From Actinomycetes bacterium (GTDB taxonomy: Bacteria > Actinomycetota > Actinomycetes > Actinomycetales > Cellulomonadaceae): 6,483 nt of DNA. The stretch is from assembly GCA_023390875.1 (NCBI GenBank), contig JAEWCA010000263.1:1-6483 (forward strand), in the 5' to 3' direction. Under the pieces are notes generated by a model that was given only the letters and a program-made list of their open reading frames with translations, had not been told where the DNA came from and searched no databases. Below are positions 4,873-6,483 of the stretch, one piece after another; position 1 is the stretch's first letter, and each line of letters starts with the position of its first letter. The translations under genes were made by a program, and so were the position numbers.

Positions 4873-6407
4873 CGAACCTGGTCCCTTTCCTTGGTCATGA
4901 GCTCCATCAGGTTCTCCTGAGTGGCCTGCTCACGCGGCAGGACACCGGTGATCCGGCCCGCCGAGAGCGTGTAGATGCGGTTGCAGATGCCGAGCAGCTC
5001 GGGCAGCTCGGAGGAGATCACGAGGACCGCCTTGCCCTGCTCCGCGAGCTTGTTGATCAGCGTGTAGATCTCGTACTTCGCGCCCACGTCGATGCCGCGG
5101 GTGGGCTCGTCGAGGATGAGCACCTCGGGGTCCGTGAACAGCCACTTGCTCAGCACGACCTTCTGCTGGTTGCCGCCGGACAGCTTGCCCGCGAGCGCCG
5201 CGACCGTGGGCGCCTTGATGTTCATGCTCGTGCGGTAGCCCTCGGCGACCTTGGTCTCCTCGTTGTTGTTCACCCAGCCCAGCCGCGACACCTTCTTGAG
5301 GTTCGCCGCGGAGATGTTGTTCCGGATGTCCTCGATGAGGTTGAGGCCGTACCGCTTGCGGTCCTCGGTGGCGTACGCGATGCCGTGCTCGATGGCCTCG
5401 GCGACCGTGCGCGTCCTGATCTCCTGACCGTGCAGGTACACCCGGCCCGAGATGTTGCTCCCGTACGTGCGACCGAACAGCGACATGGCGAGCTCGGTGC
5501 GGCCGGCGCCCATGAGGCCCGCGAGGCCGACGATCTCGCCCGCACGCACGTTGAGGCTCGCGTGGTCGACGATCACCCGGTCGGGGTCCGTCGGGTGGTG
5601 CACGGTCCAGTCCTCGATGCGCAGCACCTCGTCGCCGATGGTCGGCTCGTGGGGCGGGAACCGGTGGCCGAGGTCCCGGCCGACCATGCCGCGGATGATG
5701 CGCTCCTGCGTGACGCCGTCGCTCTTCATGTCGAGCGTCTCGATGGTGCGGCCGTCGCGGATGATCGTCGTGCTGTCGGCGATCTCGGCGATCTCGTTGA
5801 GCTTGTGGGAGATCATGATGCACGTGATCCCCTGCTCACGGAGCTGACGCAGGAGGCCGAGCAGGTGCTCGGAGTCGTTGTCGTTGAGGGCGGCGGTCGG
5901 CTCGTCGAGGATGAGGAGCCGGACCTCCTTGGACAGCGCCTTGGCGATCTCGACGAGCTGCTGCTTGCCGACGCCGAGCTGTCCGACAGGGGTCACGGGG
6001 AGCTCGTCCAGGCCGACGCGCGCCAGCAGGGCCGCGGCGTCCGCGTTCGCCTGGTTCCAGTCGATGACGCCGCGCCTGACCCGCTCGTTGCCGAGGAAGA
6101 TGTTCTCCGCGACCGACAGGTACGGCACCAGCGCGAGCTCCTGGTGGATGATGACGACGCCCTGGGCCTCGGAGTCGTTGATCGACCCGAACTGCACCTC
6201 GCGCCCGTCGAGGAGGATCGTGCCCTCGTAGTCGCCGTGCGGGTAGACGCCCGACAGGACCTTCATCAGCGTCGACTTGCCGGCGCCGTTCTCTCCGCAG
6301 ATCGCGTGGATCTCGCCGCGCTCGACGGACAGGGAGACGTCCTGGAGGGCCTTCACACCGGGGAACGTCTTGGTGATGGACTGCATCTCGAGAATGGGGT
6401 CAGCCAC
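4869..6407 (-). CDS. mmsA: Multiple-monosaccharide ABC transporter ATP-binding protein (GguA/MmsA type)
   Basis: This 512-residue protein has two fused ABC domains, the usual length for GguA/XylG/RbsA. Domain 1: Walker [10 protein letters not shown] (38-46), signature-like [15 protein letters not shown] near 147, Walker [12 protein letters not shown] near 168, and MISHKL. Domain 2: a degenerate Walker [10 protein letters not shown] near 295, with Arg for the catalytic Lys, signature [15 protein letters not shown] near 410, Walker [21 protein letters not shown] near 432. Loss of the second Walker A is a feature of this family, so it is not damage. The blocks [33 protein letters not shown] and RGVIDWN are those of GguA. 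It powers uptake through the permease encoded next. Start GTG 6407 is supported by GGTGAGG at 6412-6418 (4-base spacing) and family alignment at ADPILEM. Upstream, 6408-6483 is a G+C-rich spacer with short inverted repeats; the binding-protein gene is expected beyond it. Confidence 0.95.
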   Translation of the reverse strand: MADPILEMQSITKTFPGVKALQDVSLSVERGEIHAICGENGAGKSTLMKVLSGVYPHGDYEGTILLDGREVQFGSINDSEAQGVVIIHQELALVPYLSVAENIFLGNERVRRGVIDWNQANADAAALLARVGLDELPVTPVGQLGVGKQQLVEIAKALSKEVRLLILDEPTAALNDNDSEHLLGLLRQLREQGITCIMISHKLNEIAEIADSTTIIRDGRTIETLDMKSDGVTQERIIRGMVGRDLGHRFPPHEPTIGDEVLRIEDWTVHHPTDPDRVIVDHASLNVRAGEIVGLAGLMGAGRTELAMSLFGRTYGSNISGRVYLHGQEIRTRTVAEAIEHGIAYATEDRKRYGLNLIEDIRNNISAANLKKVSRLGWVNNNEETKVAEGYRTSMNIKAPTVAALAGKLSGGNQQKVVLSKWLFTDPEVLILDEPTRGIDVGAKYEIYTLINKLAEQGKAVLVISSELPELLGICNRIYTLSAGRITGVLPREQATQENLMELMTKERDQVR

Positions 6408-6483
6408 GCGACCTCACCGTCCTTCCTTGCGATGGGCCCGACCGGGGCCGACCGGCCGGCGCTGCCCCCGAGGGGACGTGCGC

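Noticed and set aside
3673..4920. 415-residue plus-strand frame opposite the permease
   Set aside because: It is a highly charged, low-complexity translation caused by the codon bias of the permease gene; it has no family features.
5500..5545. Degenerate Walker A in the second domain of the double ATPase taken as a damaging mutation
   Set aside because: GAGRTE in place of GxGKST is a regular feature of the second domain in RbsA/XylG/GguA proteins.

Overview
The window is high-GC DNA with GTG/TTG/ATG starts, few T-tracts and G+C-rich third positions, typical of an actinobacterium. The partial gene at the left end encodes a Pro-Thr linker plus a family 2 carbohydrate-binding module that closely resembles, from memory, the C-terminus of Cellulomonas fimi Cex. 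A cellulolytic Cellulomonas-like organism is therefore the best guess; the genus is an inference.

Layout. Positions 1-27 are not genomic: they match the end of the Illumina Nextera transposase adapter with four mismatches, so the window begins at an untrimmed contig end. From 28 to 396 (+) is the 3' end of a secreted polysaccharide-degrading enzyme, broken inside its repetitive linker and followed by a perfect 15-bp hairpin. From about 526 to 1498 (+) is a two-gene unit: a palindrome-containing promoter region, a cysteine-free ArsR-like winged-helix regulator, and an SRPBCC/AHSA1-like protein whose start overlaps the regulator's stop (ATGA). A second perfect 15-bp hairpin separates this unit from convergent genes on the minus strand.

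The rest (6407 down to 1565) is a minus-strand sugar-uptake cluster, read in this order: a double-domain ABC ATPase of the GguA/MmsA type, its membrane permease of the GguB/MmsB type (ATGA overlap), a strong intergenic hairpin, a ROK-family repressor, and a separate single-domain FrcA-like ABC ATPase. The periplasmic-type (here lipoprotein) sugar-binding protein expected with GguA/GguB is not in the window and would be expected just beyond 6483.

How the parts fit: the left-end enzyme attacks cellulose or xylan outside the cell, while the ABC system imports released monosaccharides (the family handles xylose, arabinose, galactose and glucose). The ROK protein is the obvious candidate for sugar-responsive control. 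The ArsR/SRPBCC pair looks unrelated to sugar uptake. I found no RNA genes, CRISPR array or mobile element. No clearly new system is evident. The most unusual items are the adapter remnant, the pentapeptide repeat tail on the regulator, and the orphan ATPase placed behind the ROK gene.
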